This document shows positions 19,847 through 29,623 of a stretch of 64,000 bases of DNA, in pieces. The notes beneath the pieces were generated by a model that saw only the letters and a list, made by a program, of their open reading frames with translations, was not told the DNA's origin and did no database searches. The stretch is taken from contig NZ_FMKA01000014.1 of NCBI RefSeq assembly GCF_900096945.1, positions 36,040 through 100,039 on the forward strand, in the 5' to 3' direction. The translations under genes were made by a program, and so were the position numbers. This stretch comes from Anaerobium acetethylicum (GTDB lineage Bacteria; Bacillota; Clostridia; Lachnospirales; Lachnospiraceae). Position 1 is the first letter of the stretch. Every line of letters begins with the position of its first letter.

Positions 19847-21199
19847 ATGCCATTAATTGGAGCAGTAGCAGATGATTTAACGGGAGCAACCACGACAGGC
19901 GTCCTGCTTGCCCGTTCTCGTGCAAGAACAGCAGTATTTTTCAATGAAGAGGCTGCGGAAAGTGCGGAAGATGCAGCGCAGCTGGATGCGATTCTGGTAA
20001 GCAGCAACAGCAGGCCGCTTCCGGCCGGCGAAGCATACGAAAAGGTAAAATCGGCAACACAGGCTTTACAGCGTATGGGAGTCAGATATTTTACAAAAAG
20101 GATAGACACCACCCTTCGAGGCGGAGTCGGAGTGGAAATCGATGCGATGATGGACTGCATCGGAAATGACGTGGTAGCGGTCGTCGTTCCGGCAATGCCC
20201 CAGTCAAGGAGGATTCTGGTTGGCGGGTTCTCGGTGATCGACGGAGTTGCGCTGATCAAGACTCCGGTTGCACAGGATGTGCGTACGCCGGTGCGTGAAA
20301 ACTATATTCCGAGACTTCTGGCAGGACAGACGAAAAGAAATGTAGGCCTTGTGAAATTGGATGCGGTTCTTGCAGGAACAGTATGCATCAAAGAAGAACT
20401 GGCAAAAACCAGAGCGGACGGAAATGAAGTAATCGTTGTGGATGCCATTACCCTTGATGATGTGGAAAAAATAGCAAAAGCCTGTGTGGAACTGGAATGG
20501 AACGTTCTTGCAGTCGATCCCGGCGCTTTCACCTCCAAACTGGCATACTGCAGAGGCCTCATACAGCAGGAAGAGGCGAATATCCCTGAAGAAACAGGCG
20601 AAGACCTGAATAAAACGGTGCTGATTGCTGCTGGAAGCGCAACGCCTGTTACAAAGAAGCAGATGGAAGTGCTCTGTGAAGATCCGGAAGTGTTCAGGAT
20701 CAGCATTGACCCGGTCAGGCTCATAGAAGGCGGGGATGACGCAATAGACGAGGTTGCAATTGCCGTTGAAAAGATTGTTGGATATCTGGATGCGGAAATG
20801 CTTCCGAAAGCAATCCTGATGGAAACTGCGCTGCATGGTGAATTGCTCGATCTGTCAGAAGAAGATGCAAAAAGAGGATATGCGGACGGCATGAGTGCCG
20901 ACAGGATCAATTCCGGACTTGGAAGGATCACATCGCTTGTTCTGGAAGAAGCGGGCCGCGAAAAAGTGGCAGGTTTATATACGACAGGCGGAGATACCAT
21001 GGTTAACGTGTGTTTTCAGCTTGGCGTGAAATGTCTCGAAGTAATCGATTATGTGATTCCACAGACGGATGTCTGCAGGCTGCTTGGAAATTACGAAGGC
21101 CTTCCTATTGTTGGAAAGGGTGGCCTCACCGGAACTGAACAGTCGGGCGTTGAAATCGTAAAACGACTATTCAGAGAAGCGGCAAGGCAAGTAGGGTAA
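19847..21199 (+). CDS. Four-carbon acid sugar kinase (DUF1537 family)
   Basis: 450 residues from ATG 19847 behind GGGAGGAAAAAGTT. The N-terminal domain carries ADDLTGATTTGVLLA, the substrate-binding signature of the family, and the C-terminal nucleotide-binding domain has TTGGDTMVNV and VGKGGLTGTE. Members phosphorylate D-threonate or D-erythronate on the terminal carbon (DtnK/DenK). The product would be the substrate of the preceding pdxA2 gene. The two genes are separated by under 50 bases and are surely co-transcribed. Exact stereochemistry of the substrate cannot be read from sequence. Confidence 0.88.
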   Translation: MPLIGAVADDLTGATTTGVLLARSRARTAVFFNEEAAESAEDAAQLDAILVSSNSRPLPAGEAYEKVKSATQALQRMGVRYFTKRIDTTLRGGVGVEIDAMMDCIGNDVVAVVVPAMPQSRRILVGGFSVIDGVALIKTPVAQDVRTPVRENYIPRLLAGQTKRNVGLVKLDAVLAGTVCIKEELAKTRADGNEVIVVDAITLDDVEKIAKACVELEWNVLAVDPGAFTSKLAYCRGLIQQEEANIPEETGEDLNKTVLIAAGSATPVTKKQMEVLCEDPEVFRISIDPVRLIEGGDDAIDEVAIAVEKIVGYLDAEMLPKAILMETALHGELLDLSEEDAKRGYADGMSADRINSGLGRITSLVLEEAGREKVAGLYTTGGDTMVNVCFQLGVKCLEVIDYVIPQTDVCRLLGNYEGLPIVGKGGLTGTEQSGVEIVKRLFREAARQVG

Positions 21200-21217
21200 T
21201 ATGAGGAGGAAGAAAAA

Positions 21218-21682
21218 ATGAGAATTGCAATAGGATGTGATGAGGCGGCGTACAGTCTGAAGGTTGAAATTATGAAACACCTGGAAAGCACAGGCGTAGA
21301 ATGTGAAGACTTCGGCGCTGAGGCAGGAGAAATCATCCTTTATCCTGATGTGGCTGTCAATGTTGCAGAGGCAGTTGCCAGAGGTGAGTTTGAAAGGGGG
21401 ATCCTTGTCTGCGGAACCGGAATCGGTATGGCGATGACGGCGAACAAAGTACCTGGAATACGTGCTGCTGTATGTCACGATCCGTTTTCGACAGAACGGT
21501 CCCGAAAGAGCAATGATGCGCAGATTATGTGCATGGGAGAGCGTGTGGTAGGCGTGGAACTGGCCAAATACCTGGTCGATATCTGGCTGAAATGTGATTT
21601 CGCCGGCGGCGGATCAGCACCTAAAGTTGACAGGATCATGGAATACGAAAAAATGTATCAGGAAAAAGAGAGAGCTATCTAA
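21218..21682 (+). CDS. RpiB/LacAB-family sugar-phosphate isomerase
   Basis: 154 residues. The catalytic cysteine is Cys65 in VCGTGIGM and the fold is that of ribose-5-phosphate isomerase B. The N-terminal GCDEAAYSLK differs from the usual GSDHAG motif, so its substrate may not be ribose 5-phosphate. In erythritol and threitol pathways RpiB paralogues interconvert tetrulose and tetrose phosphates, which fits the gene neighbourhood. It begins 18 bases after the kinase with a GAGGAGGAAG ribosome binding site. Confidence 0.85.
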   Translation: MRIAIGCDEAAYSLKVEIMKHLESTGVECEDFGAEAGEIILYPDVAVNVAEAVARGEFERGILVCGTGIGMAMTANKVPGIRAAVCHDPFSTERSRKSNDAQIMCMGERVVGVELAKYLVDIWLKCDFAGGGSAPKVDRIMEYEKMYQEKERAI

Positions 21683-21709
21683 TTAAAAAGCCCATAGGAG
21701 GTTACGATT

Positions 21710-22762
21710 ATGAATGAATCGAAGAAAGAAAAGGATTTAGACCTGCTTAACAAAATGAAAAAAATACCAGGTGGCCTTGTAATTATCCCGTTGGTATTAG
21801 CTGTGCTGCTTGCGACACTTTTTCCGCAATCCTTTCAGGTAGGCGGTTATGTAACTGCATTGTTCTATAACGGCAATGCTGCCATGATGGGTCTGTTCCT
21901 GATCATGTGCGGATCCACCATTAATGTAAAACAGGTAGGGATGCCTTTATATAAGGGTGTGGCGCTGACTGGAATGAAATTTTTTCTCGGTATAGCTGTT
22001 GGCCTTATTGTCGGAAAGCTTTGCGGACCTGCGGGCTTCCTTGGACTTACGCCTTTTGTCATGATTGCAGCGATTACGAACTCCAATGGTTCGTTGTTTA
22101 TTTCTCTGTCATCACAGTTTGGCGATTCGACAGATACAGGCGCTATTTCAATCTTATCATTAAATGACGGACCGTTCTTTACTTTGGTTGCGTTGGGTGC
22201 TACCGGACTTGCGTCCATTCCGATTTCAAGCCTGATTGCAACTCTGATCCCGCTTCTCATCGGTTTTGTATGGGGTAACCTTGATAAAGGCTTCCGTAAA
22301 GCATGCGCATCCGCACAGCCGATTATCACCTTCTTTATGACGATTGCAATCGGATCAAAGACAGATCTGAAGACTATCCTCACAGCAGGGGCGTCAGGTA
22401 TCATACTTGGTGTGATTTCGGTTTCTACCTCAGTAATCTTCTTCTATGTATTTAATCTGTTGCTGAAAAAGAAGGACAGAAATGCAATGGGAGCAGCTAT
22501 TGGGACAACAGCATTAAACTCAGCCATGACTCCTGCGGCAGTTGCTGAAGCGGATCCTTCAATGGCCAGATACACAGAAATGGCTACTGCACAGTGCGCA
22601 ACAGCTTCCATCATCACACTTTTCTTCTGTCCATTCATAGTAGCATTCTTTGACAGCAGAATGAGGAAAAAACAGCAGGGCATCTATTCGCCTGAAGGAT
22701 GGGCTTACGATAAAAGCTCGGATTCGGCAGCGGTAGGAAGTGCCCAGGCGCAGCAGGCATAA
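21710..22762 (+). CDS. KdgT-type 2-keto-3-deoxygluconate permease family transporter
   Basis: 350 residues, almost entirely hydrophobic with about ten predicted membrane helices after a charged N-terminus (MNESKKEKDLDLLNKMKKIP). It resembles the KdgT family of proton-coupled sugar-acid importers (IAAITNSNGSLFISLSSQFG, IGTTALNSAMTPAAVAE). As the last gene of the operon it probably imports the four-carbon sugar acid that the kinase phosphorylates. It starts at ATG 21710 after AGGAGGTTACGATT. Confidence 0.85.
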   Translation: MNESKKEKDLDLLNKMKKIPGGLVIIPLVLAVLLATLFPQSFQVGGYVTALFYNGNAAMMGLFLIMCGSTINVKQVGMPLYKGVALTGMKFFLGIAVGLIVGKLCGPAGFLGLTPFVMIAAITNSNGSLFISLSSQFGDSTDTGAISILSLNDGPFFTLVALGATGLASIPISSLIATLIPLLIGFVWGNLDKGFRKACASAQPIITFFMTIAIGSKTDLKTILTAGASGIILGVISVSTSVIFFYVFNLLLKKKDRNAMGAAIGTTALNSAMTPAAVAEADPSMARYTEMATAQCATASIITLFFCPFIVAFFDSRMRKKQQGIYSPEGWAYDKSSDSAAVGSAQAQQA

Positions 22763-22816
22763 TCGTAACCAGGTATCATATGATATAAATTAGTAATATT
22801 GTTCGGGGGTAAGCCA

Positions 22817-23314
22817 ATGAAGATAAATGTAAAAATGAAAGCGGAATTCATATATGATCTGCTACTTTTCCACACATATTCCAAATTTTCGGGATTTGTT
22901 ATAAATGTCCTTGGATTTGCGGTTATGGTAACTGGTGGTCTCATGCTTGGAACGGATAAGATAGGAGTTAGCCAGGCTCTTATGTACATGGCTGCGGGTG
23001 TGCTGTTTCTCTCGTACACGCCGTTTACGCTGAAAAGCAGGGCGAAAAAGCTTGTAAAAGAACAACGGTACCAGTCTGAAATCGAATACAGATTTGATGA
23101 AGATGGGATCAGCGAAGGGATGATGGGGAAAGAAAACCATTATACCTGGAGCCAGGTGGAAAAAGCGATATCCACACCTAAAAACATAGCTTTTTATGTG
23201 GGAAATGAAGAAGCGCTCATTATTCCAAAAGAGAGTTTCGGGGAGCATTTCATGTCAGTAATGAAGCTTATCATCGACAATGTTACAATTGATAAGATTT
23301 ATATAAGAAGATAA
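22817..23314 (+). CDS. YcxB-like membrane protein of unknown function
   Basis: 165 residues from ATG 22817 after GGGGGTAAGCCA. Two membrane helices (about 30-48 and 55-72) split a short N-terminal strand from a C-terminal cytoplasmic domain with FDEDGIS and YTWSQVEKAISTPKNIAFYV, the pattern of YcxB-like proteins. The function of this family is not established. It is 54 bases after the transporter gene and shares its terminator, so it may be co-transcribed, but it has no obvious link to sugar-acid metabolism. Confidence 0.7.
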   Translation: MKINVKMKAEFIYDLLLFHTYSKFSGFVINVLGFAVMVTGGLMLGTDKIGVSQALMYMAAGVLFLSYTPFTLKSRAKKLVKEQRYQSEIEYRFDEDGISEGMMGKENHYTWSQVEKAISTPKNIAFYVGNEEALIIPKESFGEHFMSVMKLIIDNVTIDKIYIRR

Positions 23315-23352
23315 AATAAAAAGTTGATTCAATTATATGCCAGATAGTTGTT

Positions 23353-23400
23353 AAAAAACTGCCAGAGGACGGAAAAACGTCATTTGGCAGTTTTTTTGTT
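23353..23400 (+). terminator. Terminator of the sugar-acid operon
   Basis: AAAAACTGCCA pairs with TGGCAGTTTTT (with an inner GACG/CGTC pairing) and is followed by a T-run. Bases 23401-23642 contain no gene that I can support. Confidence 0.88.
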
Positions 23401-23642
23401 ATGTGTAAAGCTGTCCCATAAGATGAAAAATGCTTAGTATGGAAGCATGCTCGTATTTCATTTTGCATAGGGAAGGAGTATAATTATTAAAGAAAAAGAC
23501 CTTGCAATGTTAAAAATTCTGGTTTGCGGCAGAAGTAACCTTGTGGATATGTCCGGTTGCCTGTTTTGTAAAAGAAATGTTGGAAATGCTGGACGTGCAG
23601 CTGTTCATGCGGAATGCATGGATTAAGACGGGAGGTATTGTC

Positions 23643-24473
23643 ATGAAAAAGATAAGAAAAATGCTGAGCCTGGTAATCACAGTGTGTATGGTTTTCGTGC
23701 TTGTATCATGCGGCGGAAACGGTGACAAGGATGCGGAAACAACTGATGACAAAGAGACGGAAGAAAGCACGGGGGCAGAAGAGGAAGACGCGAAAGAGAC
23801 TGATGACGGAGAAAATGGAGAGGATGTCGATGTTGATTTCGGGAAAGGTGTGGAATGGCCGGAAGAATCCATGGGAGACCTGCCTAAGCCTGATGTCAGG
23901 GTGACGGCAATAATAAAGGATGAAAGCTCCGGGCAGTGCGTTGTCACATTTTCTGAAATGTCAGAGAAAACTGCCGCTGAATATATCCAGCAGCTGAAAG
24001 ACCTTGGGTTTGGAAACGGCATGGAAATGGCGGGCGAGGACAGTGTCATATTCAGCGGAACCAAAGTCGACGGCAGTGTGACATTCGCCTACTATACGGA
24101 AAACGGTGGGGGAACCATAAGCTATGGTGCGATTGAGACTGAAGAAGTTGTAGATGACACGAAGGATGCGGCGCCGTGGCCAGCTGAGCTGATGGGCGGT
24201 GCACCTGAACTGGCGGGCAGGATTACGGATATAACAAATGACAATGACCGTTATATCACCGTATATCTGGAGCGTGTTGAAAAAGCGGATTTCGAAGCGT
24301 ATCTGGAAGCGCTGGAGGCGGCTGGATTTTCTGTTGATAAGGATAAGACCAGCAGCCTGGATGATATGGACTACAGGGCCTATAATGAAGCAGGGGACTG
24401 GATTCGCGCACATCTGCGTATAGAGGGCAGCGGGAATAAGGCGACTGTAGAATTTGAAAAAGCAGACGAATAG
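23643..24473 (+). CDS. Lipoprotein with two tandem homologous modules
   Basis: 276 residues from ATG 23643 behind GGGAGGTATTGTC. A signal peptide (about 1-22) ends in the lipobox LVSC, so Cys22 should be lipidated and the protein anchored outside the membrane. An acidic linker (about 25-65, rich in Asp/Glu/Thr) precedes two related modules of about 90 residues: each starts WPEE or WPAE followed by [LS]MG, then an alternating strand, a helix (YIQQLKDLGFG and YLEALEAAGFS) and a final strand. The duplication is clear but divergent. Function is unknown; it may bind a surface ligand. Confidence 0.75.
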   Translation: MKKIRKMLSLVITVCMVFVLVSCGGNGDKDAETTDDKETEESTGAEEEDAKETDDGENGEDVDVDFGKGVEWPEESMGDLPKPDVRVTAIIKDESSGQCVVTFSEMSEKTAAEYIQQLKDLGFGNGMEMAGEDSVIFSGTKVDGSVTFAYYTENGGGTISYGAIETEEVVDDTKDAAPWPAELMGGAPELAGRITDITNDNDRYITVYLERVEKADFEAYLEALEAAGFSVDKDKTSSLDDMDYRAYNEAGDWIRAHLRIEGSGNKATVEFEKADE

Positions 24474-24488
24474 TTGTAATAAAATAAC

Positions 24489-24517
24489 TTGACATCCTGA
24501 TTTTAAATAGCTATAAT
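24489..24517 (+). promoter_or_regulatory. Consensus promoter for rpsL-rpsG-fusA-tuf
   Basis: TTGACA (24489-24494) and TATAAT (24512-24517) are 17 bases apart, leaving a leader of about 115 bases before rpsL. Confidence 0.85.
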
Positions 24518-24639
24518 ACTTTAGTGTGTATGAAACTGCTCAAGAGTTAGAAATAGTTCGGCGGCAGACTGCATATGCTCTATTCAGGTTGAATTGAATA
24601 AACAGCAACCACAGACAATTTTTGCAGGAGGTGAAAAGA

Positions 24640-25062
24640 ATGCCAACATTTAACCAGTTAGTAAGAAAAGGAAGACAGACAGCTGAAAAGAAGTCTACTG
24701 CACCAGCTCTTCAGAAGGGATACAATTCTTTAAGAAAGAAATCAACAAACGTATCCGCACCACAGAAAAGAGGAGTTTGTACAGCAGTTAAAACAGCTAC
24801 TCCTAAAAAACCTAACTCAGCTCTTAGAAAGATCGCCAGAGTTCGTCTTTCAAACGGTATTGAAGTTACAAGCTACATCCCAGGTGAAGGACATAACCTT
24901 CAGGAACATAGTGTTGTTCTTATCAGAGGTGGCAGGGTAAAGGATTTACCAGGTACAAGATACCATATCGTCAGAGGAACACTTGATACAGCAGGTGTTG
25001 CTAAGAGAAGACAGGCACGTTCTAAATACGGTGCTAAGAGACCAAAAGACGCTAAGAAATAA
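24640..25062 (+). CDS. rpsL: 30S ribosomal protein S12
   Basis: 140 residues from ATG 24640 behind GCAGGAGGTGAAAAGA. It carries [16 protein letters not shown] and [13 protein letters not shown], and the two lysines whose mutation gives streptomycin resistance are wild type. The N-terminal region is about 15 residues longer than in E. coli ([19 protein letters not shown]), as is common in Clostridia. S12 lies at the decoding centre. Confidence 0.96.
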   Translation: MPTFNQLVRKGRQTAEKKSTAPALQKGYNSLRKKSTNVSAPQKRGVCTAVKTATPKKPNSALRKIARVRLSNGIEVTSYIPGEGHNLQEHSVVLIRGGRVKDLPGTRYHIVRGTLDTAGVAKRRQARSKYGAKRPKDAKK

Positions 25063-25238
25063 TAAGTATCACAGAACTATAAGTGCCGGAATTTAGAAAT
25101 ATTGCCCCTGTAGGTTGCAGGTTTAATATATAAAGAATACCGTGCGCGAACACATAGGCAGATGTGAGTACCGAAGATTTAAGAAAACCCCCGGTGTAGA
25201 ATATGCCGTGAGGAAGAATTATTAAGGAGGGAAGTACC

Positions 25239-25709
25239 GTGCCACGTAAAGGACATACTCAAAAAAGAGACGTATTAGCAGATCCGTTATACAACAACAA
25301 AGTAGTTACGAAGCTTGTAAATAATATCATGTTAGATGGTAAAAAAGGCGTAGCTCAGAAAATCGTATACGGAGCATTTGACAGGGTTGCAGCTAAAACC
25401 GAAAAACCAGCTCTCGAAGTATTCGAAACAGCTATGAACAACATTATGCCTGTACTTGAAGTAAAGGCTAAACGTATCGGTGGAGCAACATACCAGGTAC
25501 CAATCGAAGTAAGACCTGAAAGAAGACAGGCGTTAGCACTTCGTTGGCTTACATTGTATTCTCGTAAAAGAGGAGAAAAAACAATGGAAGAAAGATTGGC
25601 TAACGAAATCCTTGATGCAGCAAACAGTGCAGGCGCTGCAGTTAAGAAAAAAGAAGATATGCACAAAATGGCAGAAGCAAACAAAGCATTTGCTCACTAC
25701 AGATTCTAA
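25239..25709 (+). CDS. rpsG: 30S ribosomal protein S7
   Basis: 156 residues starting at GTG 25239 after [30 protein letters not shown] and [20 protein letters not shown] are the family signatures. S7 nucleates assembly of the 30S head and contacts E-site tRNA. The 176-base gap after rpsL contains several short inverted segments but no terminator, so rpsL and rpsG are co-transcribed. Confidence 0.96.
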   Translation: MPRKGHTQKRDVLADPLYNNKVVTKLVNNIMLDGKKGVAQKIVYGAFDRVAAKTEKPALEVFETAMNNIMPVLEVKAKRIGGATYQVPIEVRPERRQALALRWLTLYSRKRGEKTMEERLANEILDAANSAGAAVKKKEDMHKMAEANKAFAHYRF

Positions 25710-25889
25710 ATTTTCTGAATGCTGGATGCTGCCTTGTGCGGCATCTGTATATAGAAATGCGTCAAAGGCAGCCGGTTCCGGTTTTGGAATCTGCTGCTTG
25801 ATGACGTTAATTTATGACAGAAAACAGAACGGCCCGCGGCCGTGTGATAAAATGCAGAAAGCTTCTTAAAGAAGTAAGGAGGAAAAACC

Positions 25890-28007
25890 TTGGCTGGAAG
25901 ACAATATCCGTTAGAGAGAACCAGAAATATCGGTATCATGGCTCATATAGATGCAGGTAAGACTACTCTTACAGAGCGTATCTTATTCTATACCGGTGTT
26001 AACTACAAGATAGGTGATACTCATGAAGGTACTGCTACCATGGACTGGATGGAACAGGAACAGGAAAGAGGAATCACAATTACTTCAGCCGCTACAACAT
26101 GTCACTGGACTCTTCAGAAGGAAGCTAAAAAAGCTCCTGGTGCTGAAGAACACCGTATCAACATCATTGATACTCCAGGACACGTTGATTTTACAGTTGA
26201 AGTTGAACGTTCATTACGTGTACTTGACGGCGCAGTAGGTGTATTCTGTGCTAAAGGTGGCGTTGAACCTCAGTCAGAAAATGTATGGCGACAGGCTGAT
26301 AAATATAACGTACCTCGTATGGCATTCATCAACAAGATGGATATCCTTGGTGCAGATTTCTACAATGCTGTAGATATGATCAAAACAAGATTAGGAAAAA
26401 ATGCAGTTCCTCTTCAGTTGCCAATCGGTAAAGAAGATGAATTCAAAGGAATCATCGATCTCTTTGAAATGCAGGCTTACATCTACAATGATGAAAAAGG
26501 CGAAGATATCAGTATCGTGCCAATTCCTGAAGATATGAAGGATGAAGCGGAAGAATACAGACTGAACCTTGTAGAAAAAATCAGTGAAACTGATGATGAT
26601 TTAATGATGATGTATCTTGAAGGTGAAGAACCTTCAAATGAAGAATTAAAGGCTGCTTTAAGAAAAGCTACTTGTACCTGTACAATTATTCCTGTGTGCT
26701 GTGGAACAGCTTACAGAAATAAAGGTGTTCAGAAGCTTCTTGATGCTGTACTTGAATTTATGCCAGCTCCTACAGACATCCCGGCTATCGACGGCGTTGA
26801 TGACGAAGGAAATGCAGTTGTAAGACATTCATCAGATGAAGAACCATTCTCAGCATTAGCATTCAAGATCATGACTGACCCGTTTGTTGGTAAGCTTGCA
26901 TTCTTCAGAGTTTACTCAGGTACATTGAACTCAGGTTCTTATGTACTGAATGCTACCAAAGGCAAAAAAGAACGTGTTGGCCGTATCCTTCAGATGCATG
27001 CGAACAAAAGAGAAGAATTAGATAAAGTTTATTCAGGTGATATCGCAGCGGCAGTTGGTTTTAAAACAACTACTACTGGTGATACGATCTGTGATGAAAA
27101 ATTCCCGGTTATCCTTGAATCAATGGAATTCCCAGAACCAGTTATCGACGTAGCTATCGAGCCTAAGACTAAAGCAAGTCAGGGCAAGATGGGTGAAGCT
27201 TTAGCGAAACTTGCTGAAGAAGATCCTACATTCAGAGCTCACACAGATCAGGAAACTGGACAGACCATCATTTCAGGTATGGGTGAACTTCATCTTGAAA
27301 TTATCGTTGACAGACTTCTTCGTGAATTCAAAGTTGAAGCAAACGTTGGTGCGCCACAGGTTGCTTACAAAGAAACATTCACAAAAGCAGTTGATGTTGA
27401 CAGCAAATATGCAAAACAGTCAGGTGGACGTGGACAGTACGGTCACTGTAAAGTTAAATTTGAACCAATGGATGCAAATGCAGACAAGATATTCGAATTT
27501 GTTTCAACAGTTGTTGGTGGTGCGATTCCTAAAGAATACATCCCGGCAATCGGACAAGGTATTGAAGAAGCTTCAAAAGCTGGTATCCTTGGCGGTTTCC
27601 CTGTTCTTGGTATCAAAGCGACTGTATATGACGGTTCTTACCATGAAGTCGATTCAAATGAAATGGCATTCAAGATTGCCGGTTCATTAGCATTTAAAGA
27701 TGCTATGCACAAAGCCGGAGCTGTATTGCTTGAACCGATTATGAAAGTCGAAGTTACAACTCCTGAAGATTACATGGGCGATGTTATTGGTGATATCAAT
27801 TCACGTCGTGGACGTATCGAAGGTATGGAAGACATCGGTGGCGGCAAGATGATTAAAGCGTTTGTTCCGCTTTCTGAAATGTTCGGGTATTCAACAGATC
27901 TCCGTTCAAGAACGCAGGGACGTGGTAATTATTCAATGTTCTTCAATAATTACGATCCAGTTCCGAAGTCAGTTCAGGAAAAAGTACTTTCAGCAAAAGC
28001 AAAATAA
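25890..28007 (+). CDS. fusA: Elongation factor G
   Basis: 705 residues from a TTG start at 25890 behind AAGGAGGAAAAACC. GTPase motifs are intact: AHIDAGKTT (P-loop), DTPGHVDF (G3) and NKMD (G4), followed by domains II-V ending in the mRNA/tRNA translocation tip. It catalyses ribosomal translocation and, with RRF, recycling. The length and position between rpsG and tuf indicate the canonical EF-G rather than a tetracycline-resistance paralogue. Confidence 0.97.
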   Translation: MAGRQYPLERTRNIGIMAHIDAGKTTLTERILFYTGVNYKIGDTHEGTATMDWMEQEQERGITITSAATTCHWTLQKEAKKAPGAEEHRINIIDTPGHVDFTVEVERSLRVLDGAVGVFCAKGGVEPQSENVWRQADKYNVPRMAFINKMDILGADFYNAVDMIKTRLGKNAVPLQLPIGKEDEFKGIIDLFEMQAYIYNDEKGEDISIVPIPEDMKDEAEEYRLNLVEKISETDDDLMMMYLEGEEPSNEELKAALRKATCTCTIIPVCCGTAYRNKGVQKLLDAVLEFMPAPTDIPAIDGVDDEGNAVVRHSSDEEPFSALAFKIMTDPFVGKLAFFRVYSGTLNSGSYVLNATKGKKERVGRILQMHANKREELDKVYSGDIAAAVGFKTTTTGDTICDEKFPVILESMEFPEPVIDVAIEPKTKASQGKMGEALAKLAEEDPTFRAHTDQETGQTIISGMGELHLEIIVDRLLREFKVEANVGAPQVAYKETFTKAVDVDSKYAKQSGGRGQYGHCKVKFEPMDANADKIFEFVSTVVGGAIPKEYIPAIGQGIEEASKAGILGGFPVLGIKATVYDGSYHEVDSNEMAFKIAGSLAFKDAMHKAGAVLLEPIMKVEVTTPEDYMGDVIGDINSRRGRIEGMEDIGGGKMIKAFVPLSEMFGYSTDLRSRTQGRGNYSMFFNNYDPVPKSVQEKVLSAKAK

Positions 28008-28024
28008 AAAATTAGGCTTGAAAA

Positions 28025-28054
28025 TATCTCTGATTTGAAATATAATCAGAGATA
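28025..28054. other. Perfect hairpin between fusA and tuf
   Basis: TATCTCTGATT and AATCAGAGATA form an 11-bp perfect stem with an 8-base loop. There is no T-run, so it is more likely an mRNA processing or stabilising structure than a terminator. It would separate the highly expressed tuf from fusA. Confidence 0.5.
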
Positions 28055-28127
28055 GCCTAGTGTAAAGACAATATAATAAATTATAGAGCCCAAAGGGCTT
28101 CATATTAATAAGAGGAGGACGTAAAAA

Positions 28128-29321
28128 ATGGCTAAAGCTAAATTTGAAAGAAACAAAACACATTGTAATATCGGTACTATCGGTCACGTAGATCATGGTA
28201 AGACTACTTTAACAGCAGCTATCACAAAGACACTTCATGAAAGATTAGGTACTGGCGAAGCTGTTGCTTTCGATAAGATCGATAAAGCTCCAGAAGAAAG
28301 AGAAAGAGGTATCACAATCTCTACTTCTCACGTTGAGTATGAAACTGCAAACAGACACTACGCTCACGTAGATTGCCCAGGTCATGCCGATTACGTTAAG
28401 AACATGATCACTGGTGCTGCACAGATGGATGGTGCTATCCTTGTTGTTGCTGCTACAGATGGTGTTATGGCTCAGACTAAAGAACATATCCTTCTTTCAC
28501 GTCAGGTAGGCGTTCCTTACATCGTTGTATTCATGAACAAATGTGATATGGTTGATGATGAAGAACTTCTTGAATTAGTTGAAATGGAAATCAGAGAATT
28601 ATTAGACGAATATGAATTCCCAGGTGATGATACTCCAGTTGTTCGTGGATCAGCTCTTAAAGCTCTTGAAGATCCATCAAGCGAATGGGGAGATAAGATC
28701 CTTGAACTTATGGCAGCAGTAGATGAATGGGTTCCAGATCCAGTTCGTGCAACTGATCAGCCATTCCTTATGCCAATCGAAGATGTTTTCTCAATCACTG
28801 GTCGTGGTACTGTAGCAACTGGTAGAGTAGAACGTGGTGTTCTTCATGTAGCAGAAGAAGTTGAAATCGTTGGTATCAAAGAAGAAAGCCGTAAAGTAGT
28901 TGTAACTGGTATCGAAATGTTCAGAAAACTTCTTGACGAAGCTCAGGCTGGTGACAACATCGGCGCACTTCTTCGTGGTGTTCAGAGAACAGAAATCGAA
29001 AGAGGACAGGTTCTTTGTAAACCAAACTCAATCAAATGCCACAAGAAATTTACAGCTCAGGTTTACGTATTAACTAAAGATGAAGGTGGACGTCATACTC
29101 CATTCTTCAACAACTACAGACCACAGTTCTACTTCAGAACAACTGACGTAACTGGCGTTTGTAACTTACCAGAAGGCGTAGAAATGTGCATGCCTGGAGA
29201 TAACATCGAAATGACTATCGAACTTATCCATCCAATCGCTATGGAACAGGGCTTAAGCTTTGCAATCCGTGAAGGTGGACGTACAGTTGGATCAGGAAGA
29301 GTAGCAACTGTTATCGAATAA
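28128..29321 (+). CDS. tuf: Elongation factor Tu
   Basis: 397 residues with the GTPase motifs [17 protein letters not shown] and NKCD, followed by the two beta-barrel domains that hold aminoacyl-tRNA. ATG 28128 follows GAGGAGGACGTAAAAA. It delivers aminoacyl-tRNA to the ribosome A site. It is the last gene of the rpsL operon and is closed by a strong bidirectional terminator. A single copy is visible in this window. Confidence 0.97.
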   Translation: MAKAKFERNKTHCNIGTIGHVDHGKTTLTAAITKTLHERLGTGEAVAFDKIDKAPEERERGITISTSHVEYETANRHYAHVDCPGHADYVKNMITGAAQMDGAILVVAATDGVMAQTKEHILLSRQVGVPYIVVFMNKCDMVDDEELLELVEMEIRELLDEYEFPGDDTPVVRGSALKALEDPSSEWGDKILELMAAVDEWVPDPVRATDQPFLMPIEDVFSITGRGTVATGRVERGVLHVAEEVEIVGIKEESRKVVVTGIEMFRKLLDEAQAGDNIGALLRGVQRTEIERGQVLCKPNSIKCHKKFTAQVYVLTKDEGGRHTPFFNNYRPQFYFRTTDVTGVCNLPEGVEMCMPGDNIEMTIELIHPIAMEQGLSFAIREGGRTVGSGRVATVIE

Positions 29322-29336
29322 TTTTAAGATATTTTT

Positions 29337-29368
29337 ACCCACGACTTCGGTCGTGGGTATTTTTTTGT
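29337..29368. terminator. Bidirectional terminator after tuf
   Basis: ACCCACGAC and GTCGTGGGT form a 9-bp stem closed by TTCG, with a T-run downstream and an A-rich flank upstream. Confidence 0.92.
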
Positions 29369-29566
29369 TTAGAGGAGAGCCTGCGAATTTTTTCTGGATA
29401 AAAAATTCTCTCGACAGGAGGTGCAGTCGCGTTTATGGTGTTTGGCTGACTGGCGTCTATCAGCCCTCCGCACTGCAAAGCGCCCTCGTCTTCAGAAGTG
29501 AAGACGTGGGAATTGAAGTGGTGATGATACTTGGTTTTTGTAAAAAGTCCATCTTGTTGAATAAAA
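29369..29566. other. Intergenic segment with several hairpins
   Basis: Between the tuf terminator and the convergent methyltransferase terminator lies a GC-rich stretch with inverted repeats, the clearest being CGTCTTCA/TGAAGACG at 29487-29506. CTGCGAA, GGTGCAGT and ACTGGCG segments can also pair with later ones. No gene is supported. It resembles a small palindromic repeat unit but is not related to the 133-bp family. Confidence 0.4.
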
Positions 29567-29595
29567 AAGAATCCCGTCATAAAAACGGGATTCTT
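29567..29595. terminator. Terminator of the rRNA methyltransferase-like gene
   Basis: AAGAATCCCGT and ACGGGATTCTT form an 11-bp stem. On the minus strand it follows the gene by under 30 bases and ends in a T-run. Confidence 0.85.
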
Positions 29596-29623
29596 CTATA
29601 TAATAAACTATTTCTGCAATTTG

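Noticed and set aside
25890..28007. fusA as a ribosomal-protection resistance gene
   Set aside because: Length, motifs and position between rpsG and tuf are those of canonical EF-G.
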